A stretch of 64,000 nt of DNA from Candidatus Krumholzibacteriia bacterium (GCA_024763215.1 JANTFX010000002.1:1-64000); one strand, 5' to 3'; positions 9,129 to 19,379 are shown, counted from the first letter of the stretch. The notes: generated from the letters alone by a model not told the origin. Made by a program: numbers and translations.

Positions 9129-10153
9129 AGCACACCTCGGAATTGCTTGAGGAAGCGGAGGTCATTCTCGTACAGCAGCCTGATGTCGTCGATGCCGTAC
9201 TTCAGCATGGCGATGCGGTCGATCCCCATCCCGAAGGCGAAGCCCGTATAGGCGTCATCGGGATAACCGGCGGCCCGGAACACGTTCGGATGCACCATCC
9301 CGGCTCCCATGATCTCGAGCCAACCCGTCTGCCCGCAGACGCCGCAGCCCCGCCCCCGGCAGGCGACGCACTGCATGTCAACCTCCACCGAGGGTTCGGT
9401 GAACGGAAAGAAGTGCGGGCGGAAACGTGTGGCCTCGTCAGCACCGAAGAACAGCCGCACGAAGGTGTCGACGGTGGACTTCAGGTCGGCCATGCTGATG
9501 TCCTTGTCCACGACCAACCCCTCCACCTGGTAGAACTCGGAGGAGTGGGACGCGTCGGCGTTTTCGTTGCGGTAGACACGGCCCGGGAAGATATACGCCA
9601 GGGGCGGCTGGTGCTGTTCCATGGTCCGCACCTGGACCGGTGAGGTCTGGGTGCGCAGGCAGACCTTCTCGTTGATGTAGAAGGTGTCCTGGATATCGCG
9701 GGCCGGATGGTCGGCGGGGAAGTTCAGGGCGGTGAAGTTGTAATAGTCGAGCTCCACCTCCGGGCCATCGCCCCGGGAAAAACCCATGCCGTAGAAGATG
9801 TCGCATATGGATTCCAGCACGCTGGTCAGAGGATGCATGCCGCCCAGGGCCGGTTCCGGTCCGGGGGGCAGGGTCAGATCCAGGCCCGTGGCCCCGGCCG
9901 ACTGCGCGGCCTGCTCCAGCTCATCCCTGCGGGCGGCCAGCAGACCCTCGAGCTCGCCCTTGAGACGATTGAGCTCCCCGCCCAGCTGCGGCCGTTGCCC
10001 GGGGTCCACATCCTTCAGCCCCCTCAACAGGAGCGTCAGCTCACCCTTGCGCCCGAGTAGGGCCACGCGGTGCGCTTCCAGTTCGCTAATCGAACCGGCG
10101 GAGCGTACCAGCCGGCCGCCCTTTTCCCGCAGACGCTCAATGACTTCTCGCAT
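9125..10153 (-). CDS. pheS: Phenylalanyl-tRNA synthetase alpha subunit
   Basis: The catalytic subunit, 342 aa. It has an N-terminal coiled coil and the class II motifs: HPLTSVLESICDIFYGMGF (motif 1 area), QTSPVQVRTME with the following GRVYRNE (motif 2), and GFAFGMGIDRIAMLKYGI (motif 3). A CxxCxGxGCxxC-like cluster (CVACRGRGCGVC) is present, as in many bacterial PheS proteins. The ATG at 10153 has AGGGG eight bases upstream; a GTG nine bases further up has a poorer context. It follows rplT by 120 bp, and pheT overlaps its end. Confidence 0.96.
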   Translation of the reverse strand: MREVIERLREKGGRLVRSAGSISELEAHRVALLGRKGELTLLLRGLKDVDPGQRPQLGGELNRLKGELEGLLAARRDELEQAAQSAGATGLDLTLPPGPEPALGGMHPLTSVLESICDIFYGMGFSRGDGPEVELDYYNFTALNFPADHPARDIQDTFYINEKVCLRTQTSPVQVRTMEQHQPPLAYIFPGRVYRNENADASHSSEFYQVEGLVVDKDISMADLKSTVDTFVRLFFGADEATRFRPHFFPFTEPSVEVDMQCVACRGRGCGVCGQTGWLEIMGAGMVHPNVFRAAGYPDDAYTGFAFGMGIDRIAMLKYGIDDIRLLYENDLRFLKQFRGVL

Positions 10154-10273
10154 GGAGATCACCCCTGACGTTCACGACCTGGTTTTCCAAAGGACACGCG
10201 CCGGTCCACTCGACGAGCAGACCGACGCGTCAGGAGCACGCGTTGTGCCTGGAACACGGCGCCAGCCGGGCCC

Positions 10274-10627
10274 TCACAGTGCGTTCTTGGCGGCCTCGGC
10301 CAGCTTGGCGAAGGCCGCGGCATCGTGCACGGCCAGGTCGGCCAGCATCTTGCGGTCGATCTCGATCTCGGCCAGCTTGAGCCCGTTGATGAAATGGCTG
10401 TAGCTGAGCCCATTGAGCCGCGCGGCGGCATTGATGCGGGTGATCCACAGCCGGCGGAAATCACGTTTCTTGTTGCGGCGATCCCGGTAGGCGTAGGCCA
10501 GTGCCCGATCCACGGTCTCCCGTGCCATGACGTACTGGTTACCGCGCCCACCCACGAACCCCTTGGCCCGCTTGAGATACTTCTTCCGACGGTGGTGAGC
10601 CGCGGGATTATTTGTTGCCCTGGGCAT
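10274..10627 (-). CDS. rplT: 50S ribosomal protein L20
   Basis: A 117-aa protein of the usual length, very basic at the N-terminus ([19 protein letters not shown]) with the conserved [25 protein letters not shown] and [14 protein letters not shown] segments. L20 binds 23S rRNA early in 50S assembly and in several bacteria represses its own operon. The ATG at 10627 follows AAGGAGG. It sits in the conserved infC-rpmI-rplT order. The structured leader before infC may be an L20 target (see that entry). Confidence 0.98.
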   Translation of the reverse strand: MPRATNNPAAHHRRKKYLKRAKGFVGGRGNQYVMARETVDRALAYAYRDRRNKKRDFRRLWITRINAAARLNGLSYSHFINGLKLAEIEIDRKMLADLAVHDAAAFAKLAEAAKNAL

Positions 10628-10676
10628 GATATTGCCTCCTTGAAGAGCGGCCCCGGCAGGGCCCTGCGTTGCTGGA

Positions 10677-10883
10677 TTATTTGCCCCCGGCAAGCATCTT
10701 GAGTGCGCGGGATTCGTCACATGGCGCGAGGGTGCCTGATTTTCTCAGGTTACGCAGCCGCTTGGGACTCTTGGCCGTGAACAGGTGGCCGTGGTAGGCC
10801 TTGTTGCGTTTGATCCGCCCCTTGCCGGTCAGCTTGAAGCGCTTGGCCGCGGCGCGGTTCGTCTTCATCTTGATCTTACCCAT
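10677..10883 (-). CDS. rpmI: 50S ribosomal protein L35
   Basis: A 68-aa basic protein with the family signature [19 protein letters not shown] at the N-terminus, then [11 protein letters not shown] and [10 protein letters not shown]. The length is typical. It lies between infC and rplT with short gaps (65 and 49 bp), which is the conserved operon order. The ATG at 10883 is preceded by AAAGAGG. Confidence 0.97.
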   Translation of the reverse strand: MGKIKMKTNRAAAKRFKLTGKGRIKRNKAYHGHLFTAKSPKRLRNLRKSGTLAPCDESRALKMLAGGK

Positions 10884-10948
10884 GTTGTTCGCCTCTTTCT
10901 CAATCCGTCACCACGCACCGGACATCCGGACGGGCCGTCGGATCATCT

Positions 10949-11473
10949 CTATTGGGGGGCCTTGACTGGCGCCAGCACGAAGCTGATGAGCCGGCCTTCA
11001 CGTTGCGGGCGCGATTCCCTGACACCGTAATCGGCCAGTTCCTCGGTCAGGTGGTTCAGGAATTCCAGGGCCAGGTCCATATGCGTGATCTCGCGGCCCC
11101 GGAACCTCATCACGACCTTCACCTTGTTGCCCGCCTCGAGAAACCTGATGATGTGCTTCTTCTTGAACTCGTAGTCGTGGTCATCGGTCTTGGGCCTGAA
11201 CTGGATGGTCTTGACCTTGACCGTATGGGACGCCTGACGAGCTTTGCGCGCTTTCTTGCTCTGCTCGTACTTGTACTTCCCGTAATCCATGATCTTGCAG
11301 ACGGGCGGCCTGCCGTTGGGGGCGACCTCCACCAGGTCGAGGCCCCTCTCTTCGGCCAGGCGCAGGGCCTCGGACGTCTGCAGGACTCCGAGCTGCTCTC
11401 CGTTCTCGTCGACGACCATCACCGGTGAAATCCTGATCATCCGGTTGACCCTGGTCACCTTGTTACTCTTGAT
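10949..11473 (-). CDS. infC: Translation initiation factor IF-3, starting at AUC
   Basis: IF-3 binds the 30S subunit and enforces correct start-codon choice. The protein carries IRISPVMVVDENGEQLGV, GLDLVEVAPNGRPPVCKIMDYGKYKYE, and a C-terminal domain with TIQFRPKTDDHDY and KVVMRFRGREI. The start chosen is ATC at 11473: AGGAGG stands eight bases before it, and the frame runs open into the conserved sequence. A GTG five codons later (11458) has no Shine-Dalgarno sequence at the right distance. Rare AUU/AUC/AUA starts are a known feature of infC and allow IF-3 to repress its own translation. The upstream leader contains an intrinsic terminator. Confidence 0.95.
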   Translation of the reverse strand: MKSNKVTRVNRMIRISPVMVVDENGEQLGVLQTSEALRLAEERGLDLVEVAPNGRPPVCKIMDYGKYKYEQSKKARKARQASHTVKVKTIQFRPKTDDHDYEFKKKHIIRFLEAGNKVKVVMRFRGREITHMDLALEFLNHLTEELADYGVRESRPQREGRLISFVLAPVKAPQ

Positions 11474-11505
11474 AAGCCGAACCTCCTGCCGATTGTGTAC
11501 GGCCC

Positions 11506-11530
11506 AAAAAAAAGCGGGCCACAGGCCCGC
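11506..11530 (-). terminator. Intrinsic terminator/attenuator upstream of infC
   Basis: GCGGGCC and GGCCCGC form a perfect 7-bp GC stem around loop TGT (11514-11530), followed by eight uridines in the transcript (11506-11513). It stands 33 bp before the infC start, so it must either be read through or be regulated. Confidence 0.85.
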
Positions 11531-11628
11531 CAGGACGGCATAGCCTTCCAGGCTGCCGTCGAAGTAACCGCTCCGTCAGCCGGAAAACCGGGCCAGACAC
11601 GGTGAGGGGCGGACCCCTGCTTGTGACG

Positions 11629-11651
11629 GGCGGACTGCCGGGCAGTCCGCC
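11629..11651 (-). repeat. Inverted repeat directly after thrS
   Basis: GGCGGACTG and CAGTCCGCC flank a 5-nt loop, giving a 9-bp GC-rich hairpin 16 bp after the thrS stop. There is no T-tract, so it is more likely a 3'-end stabiliser or part of the infC leader than a full terminator. Confidence 0.6.
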
Positions 11652-11666
11652 GTATTTGTGGTCAAT

Positions 11667-13586
11667 CTAGCTTTCAGGATCGCTTTCGTCAAGGAGATCC
11701 TGGATCACCCGGTCCACCTTCCTGGCCCCCTGGTCGCCCTGGTGGCGAATCCGGACCGCCACCTCATCGGCCTCCATTTCGCGCCCGCCCACGATGAGCA
11801 TCCAGGGCACGCGCAGCACCTCGGCTTCCCTGATCTTGAACCCGATCTTCTCGTCCCTGATATCCTCTCCCACCCGGAGGCCGGCCGCGCGCAGGCGCTG
11901 GGCCACCTGGGCGGCGTACTCGTGCTGGTCACGGCTGACGGACATGACCCGCGCCTGTTCGGGGGCCAGCCACAGGGGGAAGTCGCCGGCGAAATGCTCG
12001 GTCAGGATGCCGATGAACCGCTCCAGGGACCCCATGATGGCCCGGTGGACCATGTAGACGTACTTCTTCCGGCCGCCGGCGTCGGTGTACGTGACATCGA
12101 ATCGACGGGGCAGGTTGAAATCGAACTGGATGGTGCTCGACTGCCACTTGCGCCCCAGGGCGTCGATGAGCTTGACGTCGATCTTGGGGCCGTAGAATAC
12201 GGCTTCCCCTTCCTCGCGCGTGAAATCAAGCTGGTGCAGCTCGAGGGCCCGCACCAGGGAAGCCTCGGCAGCCTCCCATTCCTCGTCGGTCCCGGCGTAC
12301 TTATCCTTGTTCCGAGGGTCCCGCACGGAGAGCTCGACCTTGAAATCGTGGAATCCGAAACGACCCAGAAGGGTCTTGACCAGGTCGAGGCAGGATGCCA
12401 CCTCGTCCTCCAGCTGCTCGGGAGTGCAGAAGATGTGGGCGTCGTCCTGGGTGAAGCCGCGCACCCGCATCAGGCCGTGCAGGGCGCCGCTGTCCTCGGC
12501 CCGGTAGACGGTCCCCAGCTCCGCGTAGCGGACCGGCAGGGACTTGTACCCCCTGCTCTTGCGCTTGAAGATGAGGATATGCCCGGGGCAGTTCATGGGC
12601 TTGACCACCATGGGCTTGCCGTCCTGCTCGAAGACGTACATGTCCTCGCGGTAGAACTGCATGTGCCCCGAGGTTTCCCACAGGCCGGCGTTGAAGATAT
12701 GGGGTGTCGTCACGGTGACGTACCCCCGCTCCCGGTGGATATCCTTCCAGTACGAGATGATCTGCTCGCGCAACAGGTCGCCGCGGGGGAACCAGAAGGA
12801 CAAACCGGGGCCGGCCTCCTCCATGATCCCGAACAGGTCGAGCTCGCGCCCCAGCTTGCGGTGGTCCCGCTTGCGCGCCTCCTCCAGCATGGCCAGATGC
12901 TCCGTCAGATCCTTTTTCTTGTAGAAGGACGTGCCGTAGATACGCTGCAGCATGGGCTGGTCGCTGTCGCCGCGCCAGTAGGCGCCCGCCACGCTCAGCA
13001 GCTTGAAGGCCTTGATCAAGGAGGTGTCCGGCACGTGGGGACCCTCGCACAGGTCGACGAAATCGCCCATCCGGTAGATGGAGAGCTGCTCGTCCCCCAG
13101 GTTGGCGATCTGGTCCAGCTTGTAGGGCTGGTCCTTGAAGAGTTCCGCGGCCTCATCGCGGGTCACCTCGACCCTCTCGATGGGCACCTTGGCCGCAGCC
13201 AATTCCTGCATCTTCTTCTCGATGCGCTGCAGGTCCTCCTCGCTGAAGGGCTCGGCCTTGTCGAAGTCGTAATAGAAGCCGTTTTCGATGTCGGGCCCGA
13301 AGGCGAACTTGACCCCGGGGAAAAGCTCCTGCACCGCCCACGCCAGCAGGTGGGCCGTGGAGTGGCGCAAGGTGGACAACCCCTCGGTGCTGTTGCGCGT
13401 GATCACCAGCATCGGCCCACCCTTGCCGACCTGTTCACGCAGGGAATGATGGACTCCGTCCACGGTCACGGCCACGGCGTTGCGCAGCAGGCCCTCTCCG
13501 ATCATCCCCACGGCGTCGGCATAGGACCGGCCGGCCTCGAGTTCCAGGTTCTGGCCGTCAGGCAGGGTCAATTGGACTGTGGGCAT
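11667..13586 (-). CDS. thrS: Threonyl-tRNA synthetase
   Basis: A class II synthetase of 639 aa, full length. Domain order: N-terminal TGS domain (about residues 1-62), editing domain with the zinc/editing motif HSTAHLLAWAV and FVDLCEGPHVP, catalytic core with MNCPGHILIFK, RYAELGTVYRAED, MRVRGFTQDDAHIFC and MGSLERFIGILTEHF, and a C-terminal anticodon-binding domain (QARVMSVSRDQHEYA). The ATG at 13586 is preceded by GGAG. It lies just downstream of tRNA-Val and a terminator, and no clear promoter is visible in the 52 bp between them. infC follows, as in many bacteria. Confidence 0.98.
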   Translation of the reverse strand: MPTVQLTLPDGQNLELEAGRSYADAVGMIGEGLLRNAVAVTVDGVHHSLREQVGKGGPMLVITRNSTEGLSTLRHSTAHLLAWAVQELFPGVKFAFGPDIENGFYYDFDKAEPFSEEDLQRIEKKMQELAAAKVPIERVEVTRDEAAELFKDQPYKLDQIANLGDEQLSIYRMGDFVDLCEGPHVPDTSLIKAFKLLSVAGAYWRGDSDQPMLQRIYGTSFYKKKDLTEHLAMLEEARKRDHRKLGRELDLFGIMEEAGPGLSFWFPRGDLLREQIISYWKDIHRERGYVTVTTPHIFNAGLWETSGHMQFYREDMYVFEQDGKPMVVKPMNCPGHILIFKRKSRGYKSLPVRYAELGTVYRAEDSGALHGLMRVRGFTQDDAHIFCTPEQLEDEVASCLDLVKTLLGRFGFHDFKVELSVRDPRNKDKYAGTDEEWEAAEASLVRALELHQLDFTREEGEAVFYGPKIDVKLIDALGRKWQSSTIQFDFNLPRRFDVTYTDAGGRKKYVYMVHRAIMGSLERFIGILTEHFAGDFPLWLAPEQARVMSVSRDQHEYAAQVAQRLRAAGLRVGEDIRDEKIGFKIREAEVLRVPWMLIVGGREMEADEVAVRIRHQGDQGARKVDRVIQDLLDESDPES

Positions 13587-13638
13587 GGCATCTCCGCTGG
13601 ATGTGGCGCCGGGCGGCGACCTTGGTCATCAGCCTTTC

Positions 13639-13677
13639 AAAAAAAGCCCGCGGCCGGAAGCCGGCGTTGGGCTTTTT
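13639..13677 (-). terminator. Intrinsic terminator after tRNA-Val
   Basis: Minus-strand AAAAAGCCC...GGGCTTTTT encloses an inner GCCGG/CCGGC stem, and seven T residues end the hairpin. The near symmetry would allow it to work on both strands. It ends the tRNA-Val transcript and lies 52 bp before the thrS start. Confidence 0.85.
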
Positions 13678-13688
13678 CAGATAATGCG

Positions 13689-13766
13689 TGGTGGGCGATG
13701 GCAGACTCGAACTGCCGACCTCTTGCGTGTCGAGCAAGCGCTCTAACCAAACTGAGCTAATCGCCC
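13689..13766 (-). tRNA. tRNA-Val(GAC)
   Basis: A 78-nt cloverleaf with encoded CCA: acceptor GGGCGAT/ATCGCCC, D-arm GCTC...GAGC, anticodon stem CTTGC/GCAAG, T-arm GGCAG-TTCGAGT-CTGCC, discriminator A. The seven-base anticodon loop reads TCGACAC, placing GAC at 34-36. Position 33 is then C rather than the near-universal U. A promoter TTGACA-17-TTTATT lies just upstream (13780-13808) and an intrinsic terminator downstream. Confidence 0.95.
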
Positions 13767-13779
13767 GCCGGAAGCGCAA

Positions 13780-13808
13780 AATAAAACCACCGGCCTGTTC
13801 CCTGTCAA
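13780..13808 (-). promoter_or_regulatory. Promoter for tRNA-Val
   Basis: TTGACA (13803-13808), a 17-bp spacer and TTTATT (13780-13785) on the minus strand, between the sigma-factor stop and the tRNA. The -10 is AT-rich but not consensus. Confidence 0.6.
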
Positions 13809-13819
13809 TGGAAAAGCGA

Positions 13820-14674
13820 TCAACCCAGGTATTCGACCAGCCTTTCGCCATGGCCATGGGAGCGCATTTTCGCCAGCGCCTGGTTGCGGATCTGCCTGAC
13901 CCGCTCCCGGGAGAGGTTGATATCCTGGCCGATGGTTTCCAGCGACGAGGTCTCCTCGGCCCCGATACCGTAGTACCTTCTCACGATATCCTTCTCGCGC
14001 GGCGTCAGCAGGGTCATGGCCCGGTCGATCTCCTCCTCCAGCTCGTCGGAAACGTACCCCTGGTGCGGGGTCAAGGCCTCAGGATCGGAGAGGGTATCGG
14101 CCAGGGTGAGGTCGTCCTCGTACAGGGGCTGGTCCAGGCTGACCATGGGCCGGCTGGCGGCCCTGATCTGCCCCATCTTCCGGCGGTCCAGATCCATGGC
14201 GTCGGCGATCTCGTCCTCGGCGATCTTGCGGTGATACTTCTGCTCGAGCACCCGCGAGACACGCTTCATGCGCTGGGCCTGCTGGGACCTGTTGATGGGC
14301 AACCGGACGGTGTTGGTCTGCTCGGCGATGGCCTTCTGGATGGCCTGCCTGATCCACCAGACCGCATACGAAATGAAACGGAATTCCCGGCGCTCGTCGA
14401 AACGTTTGGCCGCGGTGATCAACCCGATGTTCCCCTCGGCGATCAGGTCCATGTAGCTGAGGCCCTGATTGAGAAACTTCTTGGCCACGCTGACCACGAA
14501 ACGCAGGTTGGAATTGACAAGTTTGTCCAGGGCCGCCTTGTCTCCGCCCCGAATCCTGCGGGCCAGCTCGTATTCCTCGTCGCGCGTCAACAGGGGGTGC
14601 TTGCCGATGGTGTGCAGATAATGCTGCAAGCTGGCATCTTCCCGCCTGTCACTACTGAGCTCTATTTCAAACAT
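13820..14674 (-). CDS. RNA polymerase primary-type sigma factor (short RpoD/SigA family)
   Basis: A sigma-70 factor of 284 aa. Visible are region 1.2 (LQHYLHTIGKHPLLTRDEEYELA), region 2 with RFVVSVAKKFLNQGLSYMDL, GNIGLITAAKRFD and YAVWWIRQAI, region 3 with TVRLPINRS, and region 4 with LTPREKDIVRRYYGI and LSRERVRQIRNQALAKMR. There is no region 1.1 or long non-conserved insert, so it is like the compact primary sigma factors of Bacteroidota and relatives. The ATG at 14674 has GGAGG five bases upstream; a GTG 12 bases earlier has none. It has its own strong promoter. Whether it is the housekeeping factor or a close group 2 paralogue cannot be decided from the window. Confidence 0.9.
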   Translation of the reverse strand: MFEIELSSDRREDASLQHYLHTIGKHPLLTRDEEYELARRIRGGDKAALDKLVNSNLRFVVSVAKKFLNQGLSYMDLIAEGNIGLITAAKRFDERREFRFISYAVWWIRQAIQKAIAEQTNTVRLPINRSQQAQRMKRVSRVLEQKYHRKIAEDEIADAMDLDRRKMGQIRAASRPMVSLDQPLYEDDLTLADTLSDPEALTPHQGYVSDELEEEIDRAMTLLTPREKDIVRRYYGIGAEETSSLETIGQDINLSRERVRQIRNQALAKMRSHGHGERLVEYLG

Positions 14675-14817
14675 TGGTTCCTCCACCAGGGGTTTCGGAT
14701 TGTCAGGCCTCTTCGACCTGCTGCTACCATACGGGTACTATACTCCCTGCAGCGATCAAAGGTTCCCTACGATGTTCCTGTGCGGTCCGCCAGAAGTGAA
14801 CCAGGAATCATTACTGA

Positions 14818-14846
14818 AAGATATCAGACCGATCATCTTTTGTCAA
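14818..14846 (-). promoter_or_regulatory. Promoter for the sigma factor gene
   Basis: A consensus -35 TTGACA (14841-14846), a 17-bp spacer and -10 TATCTT (14818-14823) in an AT-rich stretch. The predicted leader is about 135 nt. The T-tract of the dnaK terminator is about 40 bp further upstream, insulating the gene. Confidence 0.8.
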
Positions 14847-14887
14847 CAATTTAATTCCTTTTTTAAGTCTTTACTTTTCAATAGTTT

Positions 14888-14919
14888 AAAAACCCCCGGT
14901 GCCCTGAAGGCACCGGGGG
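14888..14919 (-). terminator. Intrinsic terminator after dnaK
   Basis: A perfect 11-bp stem CCCCCGGTGCC/GGCACCGGGGG with a 5-nt loop, followed by five T residues, begins 13 bp after the dnaK stop. Confidence 0.92.
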
Positions 14920-14932
14920 CATTTTGTGTTTG

Positions 14933-16939
<2,007 letters not shown>

Positions 16940-17046
16940 TTAGATACTGATCAACTTGTTCTTTTGCAGTATGTTATGTGATTATCAGGTTATCGCAAAA
17001 AGATCGTTAGCCCCCGCCGCCACCAAGGGGAGTGTCATTTTGGCAG

Positions 17047-18033
17047 TTAAATGGCAGTAGAGTGGCGGTCATGCTCAAGGCGCCAACCATCACGAAAACA
17101 GGACAGGACCACCAGGTTCATGACCTGAAAGTAAAGCCTCCGCCACACCGGGGCCGAGGCCCGGTAACAGGGCCAGTGGGCTACCGCCCACCGGGGCAGC
17201 CCCGCCAGGGGAGAATCCAGCAACCCCTTCAGGAGGCGAGGCCACACGCCGCCGCGGCCACCTGACCCGTCCACCACAAGGTCCAGCTTCATCTCCTGCA
17301 TGCGACGGGGATGCAGCTTGGCCAGCAGGGCCAGGGAATGGCGGCCGCACTCGGTCTTCTTGGCCAGGTACTCCTGCAAGGTGTGATGATGGATGTGCAG
17401 GGGAACCGGCGAGGTCTGGGCCAGGAACCGGATCCCGCAGAGGTCTTCCAGGCGGAAGGCAAGTTCCATATCTTCGAAACCGTAGGCGGAAAACCCCTCG
17501 TGGAACCCGCCCACTTCCTGCAAGGCCCAGCGTGGGGCCGCCGCGTTCTGGGTCACGAAGAACCTGGCGGGTGCAGGGCCGGCCTCCAGACGACCGGCGC
17601 CACGGGAATCCAGGTAGTAGAAATGCGGAGCATCGATCAACGCGGGTTCGGTATAGGCATGGCCGATGGTGCCCACCCTGGTCTCGCTCGCCAGCAACCC
17701 CAGGTGCGCCGCGATGAGGCCGCCGGGGGCCACGATATCATCGTCCATGAAAAGGATCCAGGTCCCCGACGCGGCGGCAATCCCCAGGTTGCGCGCGCGG
17801 GCCCGACCCACGTTTTCTTCCGCGGTGACGATGCGCAACGGTACGGGAAAATGCGTGGATAGTGCGGCCAGGGCGTCCGGCGTACGGTCGGTGCTGCCGT
17901 CGTCGACGACCACCACTTCCCAGCGCGTGCCCGCCGGCACGACCTGCCCCGCCAGCGCCCGCAGGGTCCGCTCCAGCAGCCCCGCCTTGTTCCTGGTGGG
18001 CATGACCACCGAAAGATCCACGGGCTCAGTCAT
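17047..18033 (-). CDS. Family 2 glycosyltransferase
   Basis: A GT-A fold transferase of 328 aa using nucleotide sugars. It begins LSVVMPTRNKAGLLERTL; VVVVDDGSTDRT, VGRARARNLGIAAA and the metal-binding MDDDI follow, then a C-terminal half with GFSAYGFEDMELAFRL. The ATG at 18033 overlaps the end of the preceding GT4 gene by 8 bp, so the two are coupled. The acceptor sugar is unknown. With the sugar transferase, the oxidoreductase and two GT4 enzymes it belongs to a surface-glycan block. dnaK follows after 188 bp with its own regulation. Confidence 0.88.
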   Translation of the reverse strand: MTEPVDLSVVMPTRNKAGLLERTLRALAGQVVPAGTRWEVVVVDDGSTDRTPDALAALSTHFPVPLRIVTAEENVGRARARNLGIAAASGTWILFMDDDIVAPGGLIAAHLGLLASETRVGTIGHAYTEPALIDAPHFYYLDSRGAGRLEAGPAPARFFVTQNAAAPRWALQEVGGFHEGFSAYGFEDMELAFRLEDLCGIRFLAQTSPVPLHIHHHTLQEYLAKKTECGRHSLALLAKLHPRRMQEMKLDLVVDGSGGRGGVWPRLLKGLLDSPLAGLPRWAVAHWPCYRASAPVWRRLYFQVMNLVVLSCFRDGWRLEHDRHSTAI

Positions 18034-19165
18034 GGCCGGCCTGCAAGCGGGGCAGGGAGACGGACCGGGGCAAGGTCGGTGCTCCGTCGACGAGGTGCCT
18101 GAACAGCCCGTCGACGTGGTCCATGTTCTGGTTGAACCCGGCCTCCTGGCGCGCGGTGGCCAGCGCCCTGCCGCCCAGTTCGTCCCGCAGCTGCGCCGAC
18201 CCGGCCAGCTGGAGCATGGCCTCGGCCAGCCCCTGCTCGTCCCGCGGCCGGACCACCAGGCCCGAATGCCCATCCCGGATCCATTCCATGGCCGAGGCCA
18301 GAGCAGAGACGATCACGGCCCTGCCGCAGGCCATGGCTTCGAGCAGGCTGACCGCCGTGGCGTCCACCGAGGGCACCGAGATGAAAACGTCGCAAGCCTG
18401 CAGGGCCTGGGCGAATTCCCCATGGGGCAGCCGCCCCACCATCCGGGTCACCGGCAGGATCCCCGCTGCCGAGGCGGCCCGGCGGAAGGGTTCGGGGTCC
18501 CCTTCGTACCCGCTGAACAGGAACCGCGCCCGCGGCTCGGCGGCCGACACCCGGGCGGCCGCGGCGATCACGGTGTCGATGTTGTAGTAGGGCTGGGTAT
18601 AGCTGCGTGGCGAGAAGAAGACGATGTCCCCGGGGGTGAAACCATGATCGGTGCGCCACCGGGTCGCATCCCCCGGCGCGAAGCGTTCGAAATCCACTCC
18701 CCACAGGACCCGGTAGCACTTGCCGGGATCGGCACCCAGCCGGGTGCAACCGGACAGGATATCCTGCGAATCCCCGGTCACGGCCTCGCAGCTGCGCAAG
18801 GCCCTGCGCGCCAGCCACCCCTTCAATGCGTTTTCACCGGGCGTGACATAGACGTCATCGCCCCAGACGGTCAACACGTTGGGGTGGAATCCGGAGAAAT
18901 GACCCCAGTAACCATAGCCCGTCAGGAAGTGCGTGTTCAGAAGGTCGGGCTGGACACGCCCCAGGACCTTCCTGACCTTCCGCAGGGAGAGGAAATAGCG
19001 CCAGGGCTTCGGGCCGAATCCGGAGCTCACGTCATGCACGGCCACACCCTCCACCGGCCCCGGCTGGACCGTGAGCAGATGGCATTCATGACCCCGCACG
19101 GCGAACCACCGGATCCAGCGCTCGGTATGGATGTGACGGCCGATGGAAAGGAACGCCAGGCGCAC
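18026..19165 (-). CDS. Family 4 (group 1) glycosyltransferase
   Basis: A GT-B fold glycosyltransferase of 379 aa. The N-terminal Rossmann domain starts VRLAFLSIGRHIHTERWIRW; the C-terminal domain holds FFSPRSYTQPYYNIDTVI, VGRLPHGEFAQALQACDVF and the nucleotide-sugar motif PSVDATAVSLLEAMACGRAV. The start is GTG at 19165 with AGGAG six bases upstream. The open frame extends further, but that part is non-conserved and runs toward tRNA-Leu (19235). It overlaps the GT2 gene downstream by 8 bp. Sugar specificity cannot be read. Confidence 0.85.
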   Translation of the reverse strand: MRLAFLSIGRHIHTERWIRWFAVRGHECHLLTVQPGPVEGVAVHDVSSGFGPKPWRYFLSLRKVRKVLGRVQPDLLNTHFLTGYGYWGHFSGFHPNVLTVWGDDVYVTPGENALKGWLARRALRSCEAVTGDSQDILSGCTRLGADPGKCYRVLWGVDFERFAPGDATRWRTDHGFTPGDIVFFSPRSYTQPYYNIDTVIAAAARVSAAEPRARFLFSGYEGDPEPFRRAASAAGILPVTRMVGRLPHGEFAQALQACDVFISVPSVDATAVSLLEAMACGRAVIVSALASAMEWIRDGHSGLVVRPRDEQGLAEAMLQLAGSAQLRDELGGRALATARQEAGFNQNMDHVDGLFRHLVDGAPTLPRSVSLPRLQAGHD

Positions 19166-19234
19166 GACAGTCTCCTGGGCTGAGGAACCGGCCTCCGCCG
19201 TTGCGCGGAGAGCCTGTGGTCCTGGACGAAAAAA

Positions 19235-19322
19235 TGGTGCCGGGAGCCGGTCTCGAACCGGCACGAAGCAACGCTTCGAGGGATTTTAAGTCCCTTGCGT
19301 CTACCAATTCCGCCATCCCGGC
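19235..19322 (-). tRNA. tRNA-Leu(TAA)
   Basis: An 88-nt class II tRNA with long variable arm: acceptor GCCGGGA/TCCCGGC, anticodon loop CTTAAAA between AGGGA/TCCCT, T-arm GCCGG-TTCGAGA-CCGGC, and encoded CCA. It is third in a Gly-Cys-Leu array. Confidence 0.97.
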
Positions 19323-19379
19323 ATCCGGAAACACGGCCATTGTACGCAGGAAGGAGGGATCTGCCGACAAAAAAGACGA

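Larger units (their letters stand above)
11474..11666 (-). promoter_or_regulatory. Structured leader before infC with attenuator (possible L20/IF-3 control)
   Basis: A 193-bp gap between thrS and infC. In transcription order it holds a hairpin right after thrS (11629-11651, 9-bp GGCGGACTG/CAGTCCGCC), a second hairpin (11534-11560, GACGGCA/TGCCGTC with an inner GCC/GGC), and a strong terminator (11506-11530). Only 32 bases separate the T-tract from the AUC start, and no -35/-10 pair is visible after it. Transcripts reaching infC therefore probably read through a conditional terminator. In Bacillus the infC-rpmI-rplT leader is attenuated by L20; whether the same holds here is inference. Confidence 0.6.

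Noticed and set aside
11658..13760. A 700-codon open frame on the plus strand opposite thrS and tRNA-Val
   Set aside because: It is the antisense of the clear thrS gene. High GC leaves long open frames opposite genes; its product shows no family motif and crosses a tRNA.
17024..17057. Direct repeat ACTGCCA...ACTGCCA at the end of the GT2 gene
   Set aside because: One copy is inside the coding sequence and only two copies exist, so a binding site is not supported.
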